NCBI GenBank assembly: GCA_030549775.1
Contig: CM060175.1
Span: 97,703,470 to 97,767,469, forward strand
Source of the DNA: Tamarix chinensis
Lineage: Eukaryota; Streptophyta; Magnoliopsida; Caryophyllales; Tamaricaceae
DNA: 64,000 bases
Direction: 5' to 3'
Made by a program: the position numbers and the translations under genes. The notes under the pieces are model-generated. The model was given only the letters and a program-made list of their open reading frames with translations. It had not been told where the DNA came from and made no database searches. Each line of letters starts with the position of its first letter. Position 1 is the stretch's first letter. This document shows, piece by piece, positions 35,575-48,866 of this stretch.

Positions 35575-37440
35575 AGTAATGTAATTTTTTTATTACCTCA
35601 AAATAATCTAAAGTACAAAAAAAAGAGACTTAACGATAAGGGGACACACTTTCTGCCCTACTAGCCATCTCTTTTACCATTCTATGAATGAAGTTACCAG
35701 GCAACCGACGCTTTTGGTGGAGGATCCTTATATTATGTGCATCCCAAATGTGATAAGCAACCATGACTAACAAATGACGAAAAACTTGTGTTCTACACCA
35801 TGGCCCTCTTTCACCTCTATTGATTCGGTCCATAATTGTGTGCCAATTTGTTGGATTTTGCATGCATCAAGAACCTTAATAAGTTTACTCCATACAATTT
35901 TTACATAAGGGAAATTAAAATGCAATTGTGCCATGGTTTTTGGCTCCTGAGTGCACAAAACACCCCATGCCCATTCTGATACCCATATGGGAATTCGATC
36001 CTTTGTAAAAACTCTACCTTACACTACAAGCCACAAATGAAGTCTTTGTCTTGGCAAGGTCAACAAATTCCATATTGTTTTCCACCAATTCACGTCCTCT
36101 CCTCTTGGCCTTATTAAGTCATAAGCCTTCATAATGTTGTAAGTCATGTATGCTTGGAGAAGCTTATGTGAATTTGCTTGCATGATACTTAAAAACACAT
36201 ACCTCAACTAAAGAATTTTCCTCAAAAAGCAAAAGATGGCACCTCGATCAAGTATCTTCCAAAATTTCCTATCCTTTAAAAAATAATTATGAACCCATGG
36301 AACCCAAAGAATATACTTTTTGATAATAAGGTTCTAAAGCAAATGACATATTACTGCCTTATTCCAAGATTTCAAATCTAATAAACCTAGGCCTCCCTCC
36401 TTCTTGGGTTTACATACATGTTCCCAAACAACATGTGACTTATTGGTTATAACATCTGACCCTGACCATAAGAAGAAATGATAGATGTTATTAATGTCGT
36501 GAATGAATAGCTTAGGCAATAGGTATGGTAGACTCCAATAGGCTTGTATCCCATATAGTGCAGACTTTATCAACTCCAACCTCCCTGGATAACTCAAGAA
36601 CTAATTTTTCCAAGCTTTAAATCTTCCTATTATGTTTTCAAGAAGACCTTGATATTTATTGTTCTTCAAGTTTCTTCCAGCTAGGGGTAAACCTAGGTGT
36701 TTGACTAGTAAAGAGCTTCTTAGAATATGCAATTCAATAGCTACTTGTCTTTTCACATCCTCTTGTACTTAATCTCCATAATAAATTACACTTTTTCCTT
36801 TGTTAAGTTATAACTCGGATAGGCCAGAGAAAATGGAGAAGGAGCAAATGAGTGCATGAATTGAAGGCATATCTCCTTGATAGAAGAATAACATAACATC
36901 AACAAATATACCAGACACTACCTTGACTCTTTTAATCCTAGGGCGGGTTTTGAATTCAAGGTGAGGCCATATCGTCTTCAATTATATATTAAGTATTCCA
37001 TAATAAGCATAAAGAGGTAAGGGGAGGGAGGATCTCCTTTTCTCAATCACTTTTTAACTTTAAAAAGGGGTACACTACAACATGGAAAGCAATGGAATAA
37101 CACACCGTGGAAACACAAGCCATGATAAGATAGATAAAATGCAAAGGGAAATTCAAGGCAAGAAAAATTTGTTGAAAGAAGTTCCAGTTAACAGAGTCGT
37201 AAGCCTTTTTCATATCAAATTTAAGCATGCACCTTGAGGGGATGTGTTTATTCAAATAACCTTTTCACAAACTCTAAAGCCATTAGGATATTATCACCTA
37301 TATTTCAGCCAGTGATGAAAGCAGTCGGAGAATCCTCTACCAACTGATCGATGATGGGTTGAATTCTACAAGGCAAAAGCTTAGTAATAACTTTATATAT
37401 GGTATTCATTATCAAATTTCCATGTTTGGATAATGAATCC
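35575..37440 (-). mobile_element. 5'-truncated LINE (L1-like) reverse transcriptase remnant
   Basis: The minus strand carries non-LTR RT motifs. NTIYKVITKLLPCRIQP and GDNILMALEF lie near 37260-37420. LKFDMKKAYDSVNW lies near 37185-37225. A catalytic region reading IFVDVML near 36895-36915 stands where F-A-D-D is expected. LGLPLA and the GLLENIIGRFKAWKN thumb lie near 36600-36690, then YPGRLELIKSALYG (36560-36597) and a zf-RVT-like tail (35630-36207). Several frameshifts and stops break it. The endonuclease half is absent, as usual for 5' truncation. The 3' end near 35575-35629 has TTTTGTACTTTAGATT, seen in many plant LINE tails. Confidence 0.9.
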
Positions 37441-40027
37441 AAGTTCAATTTTGTGCTAAAAGATATGAAATTAATTTAGGTTGTAGTTAATGTAATTATT
37501 AGAATTCTTTTTCTTCTTCTTTAGTTTTATTGAATCATAAATTGATTTAGGTAGAAGTTTGAAACTTCATTGGGTTTCTACTTTCCAATTTAGGATAATC
37601 ATTGAAAGATAATAAAGTCGCAGAATACTTTCAGGTTAGAAGTGTTGGAATCAATTGGATTTCGAAGGGTGCTTAGAAGAGAAAAAAAAACTTTAGTGAT
37701 GGAATGATACCCTTACTTTATGTTTTTTCTACTTCACTAATATCCCACCTATTTTCACCTTCTCAATTATTGAAACTCCATTGGGTATGTTTATATGACA
37801 TTGCTAAAATTATATTCCCCTTGATGTTTAACGACCTATGTGTGATAGCTTCCGGAAAATCTAAATACTAAAGGTTTGCTAGAATCCTCACTCTTGTCAC
37901 CTAAGAAAGAAAAAATGCAATGATGAACTGTCAATGTGTTTTTGCTGACTTTTCTTTTACTATATGTTAATTGAGTACCATTTTTAACTCCTTGCTAATC
38001 TGATGTAAGAAAGAGATAATTTTTAGTTGTAGGTTTCTATGTTTGAGTTGTAGTTCCTTTCTTGTTTTATTTCCCTTTTTAATTTATCTATTATTATAGC
38101 AATTAAAAATCTAAAAATGTGTACCATTTTGAAAATTATGAAACTATAACTTGAGGAACTTCTTTATATCAATTACTTTTGTTGATGAAAATTTCTTGTA
38201 CTTTATACTCTCTCTTACCTATATTTGATGTTATATATATTTATTGATACTGGTAAATTACACTTTGTACATATTTGAGCTTTAGTAACACTAAAAAGAC
38301 AATGATATTAGGGTTTTAAATAGTTAATTACCGCAAAGTAGGCTTAGATGCAATGGACTCTTCTTAAATGTCATGTCAAATATCATTCACTTCATTCTTA
38401 CATGAGAGTTTTTTACATTATGAAATACAATTGAACCTTTTTTTCCCCTTTTGTCCGACTTATTTCTTTGGCTCAAGCAAGAATATGATTTAACTCTACA
38501 TCTCCTCAACAAAATAGACAATCATTTTTTTAATAACTACAGTTTATCTCATTTAGTTAAGTATTTTGTTCTATTTTCATTAGGTTATATATTACCTTAA
38601 GTAGTAGTTACATGCATTAGATTTGATATATCCTATCACCTCTGATAATGAATTGTCATATTATCTTCACTTTAAATCAACTAATTTGGAGGACATCAAT
38701 CTTACAATAAATAAATGGCTTAACGCTTCATTAGTTGTGAGTATCAAGTTATTTAATGTATTTTTTTTATATTATTTTATCAGATCTATTAATGTAATGT
38801 TCTAGCCAAGCTGTGAGCAACAATTGACATTCTTGATGATATTTTAGTAAGCAATTCAACCTAACCAATTCAAGCAATATTTAAAAGCACATATCCCAGA
38901 TTCAACAATGACACCAATGATTCAAATTACTTTTATAGGTGAAGCATTTTGACACATACCCATGATGCCATGTACATGATCAATTATCATACGTTATTCA
39001 TTAATGAATATGAAGGAAAGACATATCTAAGTTCAAACACCCCATGTAACTTTTATGTGAACATTGATTTATTAGATGACATGCACACATTTGAATTCTT
39101 AAATGGCATTTGTATATTTGGTATGCCAAATTATGTGTTTAATTTAAAGTTCATACACTTGTTGTGTTGGAAAATATAGTTCATTAAGTCGGTATATGTA
39201 ATGGTACAAGGTTAATTATCAGATCCCATGATATTCATGTTCTAGAAGCAAATATATTCGGGGGAAAGGATGGATATGACAAAGTGTTGATACCAAAACA
39301 ATTTATGAATGTTATCCAAATTCAACCGACGCTAATTTCCATTAATTATTGCATATGCAGTGACGATAAATGAAAGTTAAGGTTAACCGAAAAAGGAAAA
39401 AAAAGTAGTGCTTAGTTAGTCATGGGATTTGTTTGACAATTAGTGGATAACTAATAACTAATGCTACAAAAATATACGTGACACTATATATATGGTTTTT
39501 TTAACAAGTATATTCATCTATAAGTTCTCTAATAAAAAAAACAACAGAGATGAAAAAATGAAGAAGAAATAGATGGTGGTTAGGGAATTATAATCGTAGT
39601 TCATAATGCAAGTGTAATGGGCAAACGTATCGACTAGGGATAAAATTGCCTTAAAGCACAGTTTTCGTCCAACGTAGATTAATTTTGTATGCCATGGTTG
39701 TTTAAATTGTATATCACAAATATATGTCCTACAAATTGATCAAAATATATTTATTGGAGAAATATAGGCGGTTATAATTCCCCAAAGTTGTATTTATAGA
39801 AATATTTTAATATTGGTAGATAGAAAGTCACAGCAATGTAATAAATTTATAAGAGTCTTAAAGCAACGTAGATGAATGATGTATGCCATGATTGTTGAAA
39901 TTGTATATTATTTAATATCATTTTTTTTTGTTAAAATGTATGTCCCTTTATTAATTTGATGATTTCATGCATGCATAACATCTAATGATTTTGATGAAGA
40001 TTTAGGGATATATGTAAAGAATAGAGA
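37441..40027. other. Intergenic DNA
   Basis: No gene is supported; the frames at 38623-38805 and 38949-39179 are without recognisable similarity. A direct duplication (AACGTAGATxAATxxTGTATGCCATGxTTGTTxAAATTGTATAT) occurs at about 39675-39720 and again at 39863-39910. Confidence 0.6.
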
Positions 40028-40515
40028 TGAAGAGTTTAGATATTTTTTTTTGTAAAAATACAATTCATATTGTGATTAAAGGCTCTGGAATGTAAAACTT
40101 AGTTAATGAATGCTCTAAGAACCATGTCGTACCTTAAGGAAGTGATATAGAAGACAACAATAATAAATACTTTTTGGTGTCCATTGAAAGAGCATAATGC
40201 TTTTTTTTTTTTGTTGAAGATATGCCTTTGTTAGCTATTTTCACATCTTTACTTTTCATGGAGATTTGCAAAAGCTCTACCATGAGTATACATACATGAG
40301 AAATGAATATGTACAGATAGATAACAAAGGCATTACTTCAACAAAAGAATATGCATTGTGTCCTTTCAATGGATACCAAAATTTTTTTATCACTTCCTCC
40401 AGGTACAACAGGGTTATTAGAGCATTCATATCGCCTAAGCTTTATATTCTAGAGCCTTTTATCATCATATGAATTGTCTTCTTATAAGTTCTTTCATCTG
40501 AACTCTTTATATTTT
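40028..40515. repeat. Long inverted repeat (fold-back element)
   Basis: The left arm, about 40028-40260, pairs with the right arm, about 40295-40515, around a loop of only about 34 bases. Matching blocks include CAATTCATAT, AAAGGCTCT, GAATGCTCTAA, GGAAGTGATA, CCATTGAAAG, GTTGAAG, ATGCCTTTGTTA and TTTCTCATG (left-arm sense). The pairing is imperfect (roughly three quarters). Clear target duplications were not found. It could be a fold-back MITE, an inverted duplication or a small-RNA-producing hairpin. Confidence 0.75.
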
Positions 40516-41266
40516 TCTTTAGTAATAGTTTATAGACGATGGTTTTAAGTTGAAACTAGAAAAAAAGGGAGGAAGGATGAGATGACAGTTATAGGATAAA
40601 GCTGATGTTTATAATGGAATATCAATGATAATTTTAGACCAAAACCATCATCAAATCTTTCCCCAAAAAATTAGATGATGTTTGTGGGCTATAATTGTCG
40701 TGTATAGTTGATAATAAACAACTGTTTTTAGCATCAACGATCATCTAATCCTTCCCATACCTTTTTTTGAAGTGCATATTTTCAATTTTGTCTATATTAT
40801 AAACGATTGTATCCTTCAAGATGGCTGTTTACCACTGTCCTTTCCTTCTTTCCACAACCATTTGAAGTTATTTCTGTATCGGTTATACATCATTTTTACA
40901 TTATATTATGTTAGCAGTTATATGATAATAGAAATGTGTTTAATGAGAAGTGAATGCATACATTATTGTAATGAGAAAACAAGCACTTAAAATCTTATAT
41001 GTACATTTAGTCTTCAATACATATAAACGTGATTCCAAACCTACCTACATTTACAAATTAAATCTATAGGAGTATAGGGGTGAGTAGAAATATACGTATA
41101 TTCAATATTTCACGGGAATCATGTACAGTAATACAAAATATAAAAGTATAGATGGCGTCATGTGCTTGTAAACATCCGCTGTACAATGTAAGAGAACCAC
41201 AATTAAGTAGCCCAGTGAAGGCGGTGGACGGCCCCGAGCATGTTGGATGATGGATCCCTTGATCTG
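40516..41266. other. Downstream region of the RING gene
   Basis: AT-rich DNA; the part nearest 41266 would contain the 3'UTR and poly(A) site of the minus-strand RING gene. No other gene is seen. Confidence 0.6.
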
Positions 41267-43131
41267 CTAATCTAGTCCTTGTTTGCATAGAGGACAACAA
41301 GATATAATCCTAAGCCATTGATCCACACACTTCTGATGAAACATGTGTGTGCATGGCAATTGCCTGATCTCTTCCTTGTCTTTATATTTGGTCAAGCATA
41401 TACAGCATTCCTGCAGCCGCGCAATGCAAGAAATTAACTAACCAAATTTTTAATTTTTCCCCCTTTCCTAAGTTTAACTAACGGCTTTAACAAGGGAGAC
41501 AGTAGTGGAAATTAACGGCAAAATTACTTACTGGATTGTCATAGGCATGTCCACCCGAGTACTTCCCTGCAGCTGCTGCAGCGTCCTGAACATCAGGAAT
41601 CTTTTGGTCATTATATACTTGTAAATATGTCCAACTCGGTAGTTGAGAAATTTGATCGTCAGAAGCCCCTTTCTCATCGGATCCCAAACTGATGTTATAC
41701 CCGATAATGCTGCTAGCCATCGGAACGCATATACAGAGCAATATAAACAGTAGGAACGGAAACGAGTAACTGAGAGCATTCCAAACTAATAAGAGTATAC
41801 AGACGACATGTAGCTTCGGAGCATGTTGGAAGGAATGGAATCGGGAGTCGAATATCCATACGTTTCCCATCACGAACCACATTGCATTGAAAAGCTCTAG
41901 CGAGGTCCGACATTTGTTCACCACATGATCATGCCCCCTGCGGTTTAAACGCCACAATAAACACTTCAATTAAATGACATATCGAGCACGAGTGTCAAGT
42001 GTTGGTTTGGTACGAGGGCAATATAAAAGGTATCCATTACTCACATAGCTAATTTAAATTGGGTAAAATATATTCCACAAATTTATTCAAACTTGGGATA
42101 AATTAAAGCCTCAGTTTTTTTTAATCCATTTTCGATACTTAAAATATAAGTTTATTACATTCATACTAAAGAAACACCTCCATTTAGTTCATGGAAAGTT
42201 TTAAATAAAAGAAAAAAAATGATGAGGAAAATAATTTTTTGTGTTTAGTTTACATGAGATAATAATAAAAAAAAAGATGGTATAAAATTACTAAAAATTA
42301 ACTGTATAATTTTCTTTGAGGAAAATTTGAAGGAAAGTATTTTGATTTTAATTTTTTTTCCTTTAAACTTTTTTAGAATTAAATAGTGCCTTAGAGAGAA
42401 TTATCTTTGGTACTCAATAAATAATAGAAAAAATTAATCAAATATATAACTTTGACCAAATGATAAATGCTAGTTTTTAGGTATCAAAAGTTTTATCCTT
42501 AAATCCATCTCTCAGTATTATAACAATTTTATAATATCCCTTATAAATTAGAATAATAATATTAACATGCGTACCTCCTTATGACGTCTTCCCCATTGCC
42601 TCTACGTTGCTCCTCAAGATCATGAGTAGGAGGAATGCTACTGCTATACCCGCCACCATCACCACCCCGACGTCTCGTGCTAAAAGAAAGGTACTTGTAT
42701 CTCCAACAAAGTAAGAGCAGGCTAATGACACAACCAAAATCATACCCAAGAATCCAAATCCTCATAGGCCAAACGGGTTTCTCTCTTCTAGACACGGAGA
42801 GAGTGACGGAAGTAATAATTATTTGTGCAACCAAAGCCACAAACTCGAACAACATCCAGGTACGCGAATTAAATGGATTGGATCCGAGATTAGATGCTGA
42901 CATTCCGTTCTGGTAACGAAAAACTCTTCTGAGAAACACGAACCACCGCGATCTAGATACCCTCATCGCCGTCCTCATAATTAGTGTCGTCGAAGCCGGC
43001 GCCGCCGCGGGCGCTGCGATAGGCGCACGTTGGCCTAGTGTTCCTGATACTGCTCGTCCTGAGGCCTGTGATCGGCCTGCGGCAGCCGCCAGCGGTTCGC
43101 GTTCTGATGATGTTTGCCGGGATGCGTTCAT
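41267..43131 (-). CDS. RING-H2 membrane E3 ubiquitin ligase (At4g11680/At1g12760-like), three exons
   Basis: The exons on the minus strand are 43131-42575, 41937-41532 and 41410-41267, all with GT-AG introns and consistent phase, giving 368 residues. An Ala-rich N-terminus (about 1-60) is followed by the conserved SRSRWFVFLRRVFRYQNG block and hydrophobic segments at about 92-114, 124-146, 198-215 and 228-258. The C-terminal RING-H2 has Cys323, Cys326, Cys341, His343, His346, Cys349, Cys360 and Cys363 (C-x2-C-x14-C-x-H-x2-H-x2-C-x10-C-x2-C). The protein should transfer ubiquitin from an E2 to unknown substrates at a cell membrane with the RING facing the cytosol. The closest plant relatives are described as E3 At4g11680-like; substrates are not established. 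The DDQISxLPSW motif before the RING is also typical. The start is the first ATG, preceded by a leader with a TATA-like element. All zinc ligands are present, so it looks functional. Confidence 0.95.
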
Positions 43132-43217
43132 TTTCTTTCTTTTTGAGGGAGTGGGATGGTGAGGATTTTTGTGGGTGAGGGAGGTAATTGTGAATGGAAA
43201 GGATCTGGGTCGGGAAG

Positions 43218-43245
43218 AATTGGCTTATATTATATTATGTATGGG
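43218..43245 (-). promoter_or_regulatory. TATA-like element of the RING gene
   Basis: The minus strand reads ATAATATAATATAAGCC about 95-110 bases upstream of the start codon, a reasonable place for the core promoter with a leader of about 70 bases. The transcription start is inferred only. Confidence 0.45.
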
Positions 43246-44277
43246 TAGTTAGCTAGTTAGTGAGAAGAAGTTGGGGCCTGTTTCAGGATGGCGACCAAGA
43301 ATCCAACAATTTCCTTGTTGCTTTGATGCCAAGGAGGCCCGGAGGAGGAGGAGCAAGAAGCTAGCAGGGTAGAAAACCAACCGTTGGCCTAACTGCCTTT
43401 TGAGCCTTTCTTTTTCATAATTGTCTACTAAGAAAGCAAGCTAAAACCTGACGAGGAGAGCTGCTACATAGAAAAACATAAAATAAAATAAAATGGTGCT
43501 TCATTTTCAACAACAAAATAAGGCCCCATTCTTCCTAGGACTAATTAATCTGGGCGAAAATTGAAATAAAAGCAAAGATTTTCGCGAGTGTAATTTCACT
43601 AATTTCCTCTTTCTAAAAGCCTATATAATATAAGATGGTGATAAGAGCTAAAAGGTAGCATCTTAATTAGATTTTGAACGAATTTGTGAACTTCGATCCC
43701 GAATTTGATTAATGATATAACTGAGTGGCTGTGAATTCTTGGCGGGTAAAGGGTGGGGGTGGGTGTAGGGGGCGGGAGAGGTCCGAGTTTTAATTAAAGG
43801 ATTATTAAGTTTGACCACCTAATCTAACTAGCAGCAGTCTATTATTTATTTATATATATATATGTATATACTTCAATTGTATATATATTAAGTCCATGGA
43901 CGGGTGGGATTTGGGTTTTCTCTACTTTTCCACCCTTTTGATTGCTATCTATACTCTACGGTTAGGCCTTTTGTCATCATCCTAAGTGGTTAGCACTATT
44001 AAATACAAGTCGAGTTAAATTTCTCCTTTTGTGCAGGAAGCGAGATAAAGCCATTTCGTTTTTCCTCCTTCGAGCACCAAAGTATATACTATGTATACAC
44101 GGAAGGGAAGGGGAACATATATTGTCATTGTAACTTTTACTTAATGTGATTGTAAAGTTAACTTTTCATTCACCTAACTTTACGTTTGGGAAATTATAAT
44201 GAAAAATTTCCTGATATTCAATGTCAATTTCACCTTTCCAGAGAAGTGATTTTATATTTTATTTGTCTTAACAATAT
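43246..44277. other. Intergenic DNA upstream of the RING gene
   Basis: It contains a G-rich run near 43745-43775 (GGGTGGGGGTGGGTG) and a TA microsatellite at about 43852-43870. No gene is seen. Confidence 0.6.
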
Positions 44278-44282
44278 TTTAG

Positions 44283-44618
44283 TGTTATAAATGTTTTATT
44301 TACATATTATAGATGTACACATTATAAATTTGTATTGTATTAAATTATAAGTTTAATACTCCTTTTACTACTATCAATTGCAATAACTTTTTTCATTATG
44401 ATTCCAAACCCTCAACTCTACGTATTTTCTGCCTTTTTTATATTATCTAACTCCTAATAGTAGATGAAATAAGTATGGATACAATATAGAGAGGATATGA
44501 TGAATTATATAAAGAGAGAACTTACACGTATTATTGATAATAAAAAGTCACATTATCTCTTCTCCCATATATTGTTATATTATCTCTCTTTCTCTTTGAG
44601 TTTATCAATATTACAATA
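44283..44618 (+). mobile_element. 5' LTR of a Ty1/copia element
   Basis: The LTR starts TGTTATAAATGTT and ends near ATTACAATA, directly before TGTTATCAGCATG (primer site related to initiator-Met tRNA). A TATA box (ATTATATAAAGAG) lies at about 44503-44514. The sequence is similar over its whole length to 48531-48861. Confidence 0.9.
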
Positions 44619-47600
44619 TGTTATCAGCATGATTAGCCTCTAATTTATCTCTTCTCCTTATATGTTGCTTACCATCTCCTTAGCATAATCTTTTCAATCA
44701 TTAATTCCATTTTATTTTAAGATTCATCTCTAATTTATCAATATGATTATGCTCTAGATGAAAAATATATATGCTTGTGTTGATTTTGTTCGGAATGTTC
44801 GTAAATAAACATAGAGTTGATTTCAAGTTCGATTGGTGCATGATAAAATGGATTATTATATATTTAATAATTATCATTCTATATTAATATGATTATTATG
44901 TGTCACATAGGATGAATCTATCCTTTTTGTTTCTTGTGAGATATCTCAATTTTTGCTGGCATATGAAAGAGGATATAGTATTATGGTTTTAGAATCATCT
45001 CAAAACAAGGAAATCTTATTTTTATCACCACATTTACTTTAATATTACGCTAATTGATATTTTTATTAGTGTAATTATATATATTGGTTATATGTAATTT
45101 AATTTGATTGTCTGTATAATCATCTACCTTCCAATTATGAGATGGAGGGTAGAGATAAATGACAATAGAAGGCTAAAAGCCTTTCATTCAATAAACTCAA
45201 ATTGCATATAATATGATTAATTAAAAGATAAAATGTGATGGATTGACGGTCACATCTCCTATCACTATATGCAGATTGCTATCATTTGAAGATGAGGGAA
45301 AACAATCTAAAGTGGTAATATTAAGAAAAGTACTTAAATTTAAACATGATGGATTGGTGGTCTCATCGCTCGTTATCTTGTGCATGAAAGTGATCAAATG
45401 ATAATCTCATCGCCCATCACTCGAAGTTGATTGGAGAAAATAATGCAAACCTCCATTACCTTAAGTTAATGGAGGGCCAACAAAAGCGGCTAATTTTTTT
45501 TTCTACATATCTAAAGTATGGATGGGTGATTGTATAACTGTCAGTAGAAACATGAAGCTCCCAACCAATTATATCATTTACAAGTATGTACATGAGGTAT
45601 AGAAGGATATGATACAATTGATGTGGAAGCCGGAAGATTTGCCTAATGATTAAATGGTCTTGAAGACCGTATACATAATTTAATCCTGAAGATCGAGGAG
45701 ATCAAATAGTTGAAAGTCTTTTAAGAACTATGCAATACCAATAAAGAAGACCAGATGGTATTAAATACCTCAAATGCTTTTTGATTTATAAGATTGAACT
45801 AGTTGGTGGCCTATAAGCCACTACACTAAATTTATATTTGCACCTTTTATTTATGCAATTTTAATTCTTGCAATTTAGGTTAGCCATTTTATTTTTCACA
45901 ATATGTAAAGTATTTATTCTAATCACGAAATAGCAATGATGGCTTTGTGCACAATTTACCAACCACTTATTCATAAAATATATGCACCTACTTCATTATT
46001 TATAGTAGTTAAAGCATACCATATTCAAGTCTCTTCAACTGCAGCAATAGTTGGAGTATTTACAATAATCTCTCATTATATTATACTTTTTGTGGGTAAA
46101 GACATTTAATGGTTGAAGCATAAAGCTTCATATCTAATAAGCAATTTGATGGTTGAAGCTTCCAATTAGCTATTAGTATAATGGTTGCAATATAAAGTTT
46201 TTCATATGATACAAGTAATTTAACAATAGTGATTAAAGTATTTTCGTCACATAGACTTAAATACGATCTATAAGATTGATTTACGATTGAAATGTCATTG
46301 CACATTCAATTTTAAGGATGAAGTCTTTTATGAGCTTATAATTGACAAGAATGTACACGTATATATGTCGTGATAAACTTATTAAAGGGTTTTAAGAAGA
46401 AACAATTGGTTAGAAAAATTATATATGATATGGTAGCAAAGTTCTTGGAGAACTCACTATGGTCTATGCATCAAGATTAGCTAGAAGTAAAGCCTAAGAT
46501 AAATTCACAATATATGCATTTGATATATGTGAAAAACCAAAAGATGTCACTAACCATAAGTTAGCACACCATAAAATATTGTATTTGTGCATTAGAAATG
46601 AGATCATGTTAGTGCATCAATTATAAGAAATATTATTAAAACTTGCATGAGCACCTACTTAAAATCCTAAAGATTCTTTTTAATTAGTGATCTCATATGA
46701 ACGAAATATTATTCCTGGCAAATTTATAGTCATGATAATGCAATAAAACAGAAAGTCTTCTATGTCCTTGACAGAATTCAAGTTGACACATGCGGACCAT
46801 TTAAAATATACCATGTTATATAATGATATATCAATTTAAGGTCACATGTTATATTTTGCAACTAATATTGTTGCATTGGCACAAAAGTGAATAACCATAC
46901 AATTAGGATAAAAATGCAGTCAATGCTTCTAGTTGGAAGTATAGCGATCTAGTAAAGTCATTGATTATGCATTTGATTTGTATACCCTTGTTAGTGATAT
47001 CTAGAAGTGATATGCTTATATGCATGCAAAAATTCTTGGTAAGGACCAATCACATATCACATTATCCGTTAAACTAGGTCAATTGGAATAAACTTGATGC
47101 TTATTTTTAAAAATTAGATAATTCTTATGTGTGCTTACACTCTCCTATGAATATGAAATTGAGCCACAAAGAAAGTTATAAATGTTTGGTTCCTCAAACT
47201 TAGGGGAAGATAAGAAGAGATTGATATCGTAAAGTAACCAAGCACTTAGAAGACTTCTTCTATGAGATATGGATCAAAAGAAAAATTAAAGTACATTTAA
47301 TGATGCTTATGCTTGCTAGATGTAGCTTATCTACAACTTGTGTTTGTTATGACTAATAAATTATAGAAGTAATATGTGTTTTGACTAAAGTTCCAACTCA
47401 CATTGAAGTCATTGTGGCAACTTAATGCTCCATTTGGATTAGGGTGAATTGGGGTGAGGGTAGACATTAAAAATTAACTTAGGTAAAGGGAATAGAGGTG
47501 AATAGGCATGAATGTTTTAAAATGTTGTTTGGATAATGTTAACCTAACTTGGGTGAATGTTTTAAAAATCCCTTTTAGATTGAGGTGAATGCATAAAATT

Positions 47601-48530
47601 TACTTATGTTTTTTTTTTCACCTCTGTTACTCCCAAAATTGGATGTTAATAAAAAGAAGGTAAACCGGGGTGAACGGAGGTAAAACTTTAACCTTCATTT
47701 ACCTGGTTGAGGTTAACAAATCCGTTCCCAAATAGAATGAAACAATTAATTCACCTATATTAACCCTCGTTCACTCCAAACCAAATGCACCATAAAATAA
47801 ATTAGTGGCAAGTAAGATATAAAATGCGCTAGAAGCTTATTATATGGGTATAACAAGCTAAACCATCAAAAGAGGAGTTATAGTCTTCAAAAAGGATAGA
47901 AAACTTATCACAATGAGTTGATATGCTCATATGAATAGAATCTGAGAATATATTTTGCTGGTAAATGAAATAGCTATCCATTACACCTATGTATGATGGT
48001 ATGAGATAGACATTGATGATGTCTTTACCTTAATAGTTACAACTAATAATGAACAAAATTGAGAATTATTCTCTATTAATTATGAAATTTCGTTAGATAA
48101 ATGATTGTTGAGTTGGAATAGTCTAATATAATTTCTTAATGAGCATCATTTGTATCCACAAGAAGTCCAATGTTTGAAGGTGCTAGGCCAATTGAATATA
48201 ATTGGGTGTTCATGAAGAATTAATTTAAAAGTCAATTTGGTGACATATGTCTTTATACAAAAGCCAAGTTTTTTCCGCATAGGATTTTTACAGGCAAAGT
48301 TTCAAATATAAGTACTATTGAAGTATGATTGTACGTATAAATATATTCATATGTAACATGATATATGAATGAGTATACTAAGTTGAGGAGAGAAAATTAT
48401 ACTCTTTTCCTTAGCTATGGTTTTGTCCCACTAGGTTTTCTTGGTAAACTTTTTAATAAGGTAGTATTTTAAAGATATACTTTTAAGATGAAGTATTGTA
48501 AATATCATAAAATGCACATCTAAAGATGAG
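44619..48530 (+). pseudogene. Degenerate copia internal region
   Basis: The region between the two LTRs is the right size (3.9 kb) for a copia polyprotein, but no frame over about 70 codons survives. Faint traces include an RT-like phrase near 48180-48220. A Tourist-like MITE is nested at 47426-47792. No function is possible. Confidence 0.7.
47426..47792. mobile_element. PIF/Harbinger (Tourist)-like MITE
   Basis: The ends are TGCTCCATTTGGATTAGGGT and the complement of TGGTGCATTTGGTTTGGAGT. TAA flanks both sides (47423-47425 and 47793-47795), as expected for a 3-bp Harbinger target duplication. 367 bp, no coding. Confidence 0.65.
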
Positions 48531-48861
48531 TGTTATAAATATTCTATTTACATACTATTTATGTGCACGTTGTGAATTTATATTGTATTAAATCATAGGT
48601 TTAATACTCCCATTAGTATCATCGATTATAATAGCTTTTTCAATTATGATTCCAACCCCTCAACTATACGTATCTTCCTCTTCTTTTATATTCTCTAATA
48701 GCTTCTAATAACGAATCTAATAAGTAAGGATACTATATATAGAATATGTGGTAAATTATATAAAGAAAGAACTTACACGTATTAATGAGAATCAGAAGTC
48801 GTATTCTCTTCCTCCCTATATTCTTATATCATGACTCTTTTAATTTATCAATATTCCAACA
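48531..48861 (+). mobile_element. 3' LTR of the copia element
   Basis: The LTR starts TGTTATAAATATT and ends ATTCCAACA. The element is flanked by an exact 5-bp duplication TTTAG (44278-44282 and 48862-48866), which fixes both borders. The LTR pair is visibly diverged, so the insertion is old. Confidence 0.9.
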
Positions 48862-48866
48862 TTTAG

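Noticed and set aside
38949..39179. Possible Helitron RPA-like or host protein frame
   Set aside because: I found no zinc, OB-fold or helicase motif; the resemblance was only in composition.
41064..41300. 78-codon minus frame next to the RING gene
   Set aside because: It is an out-of-frame overlap of the last RING exon; the spliced frame ending at 41267 accounts for the sequence.
42140..42400. MITE in the first intron of the RING gene
   Set aside because: AT-rich with TTTTCCTTT/AAAGGAAA-like ends, but no clear inverted termini or duplication could be defined.
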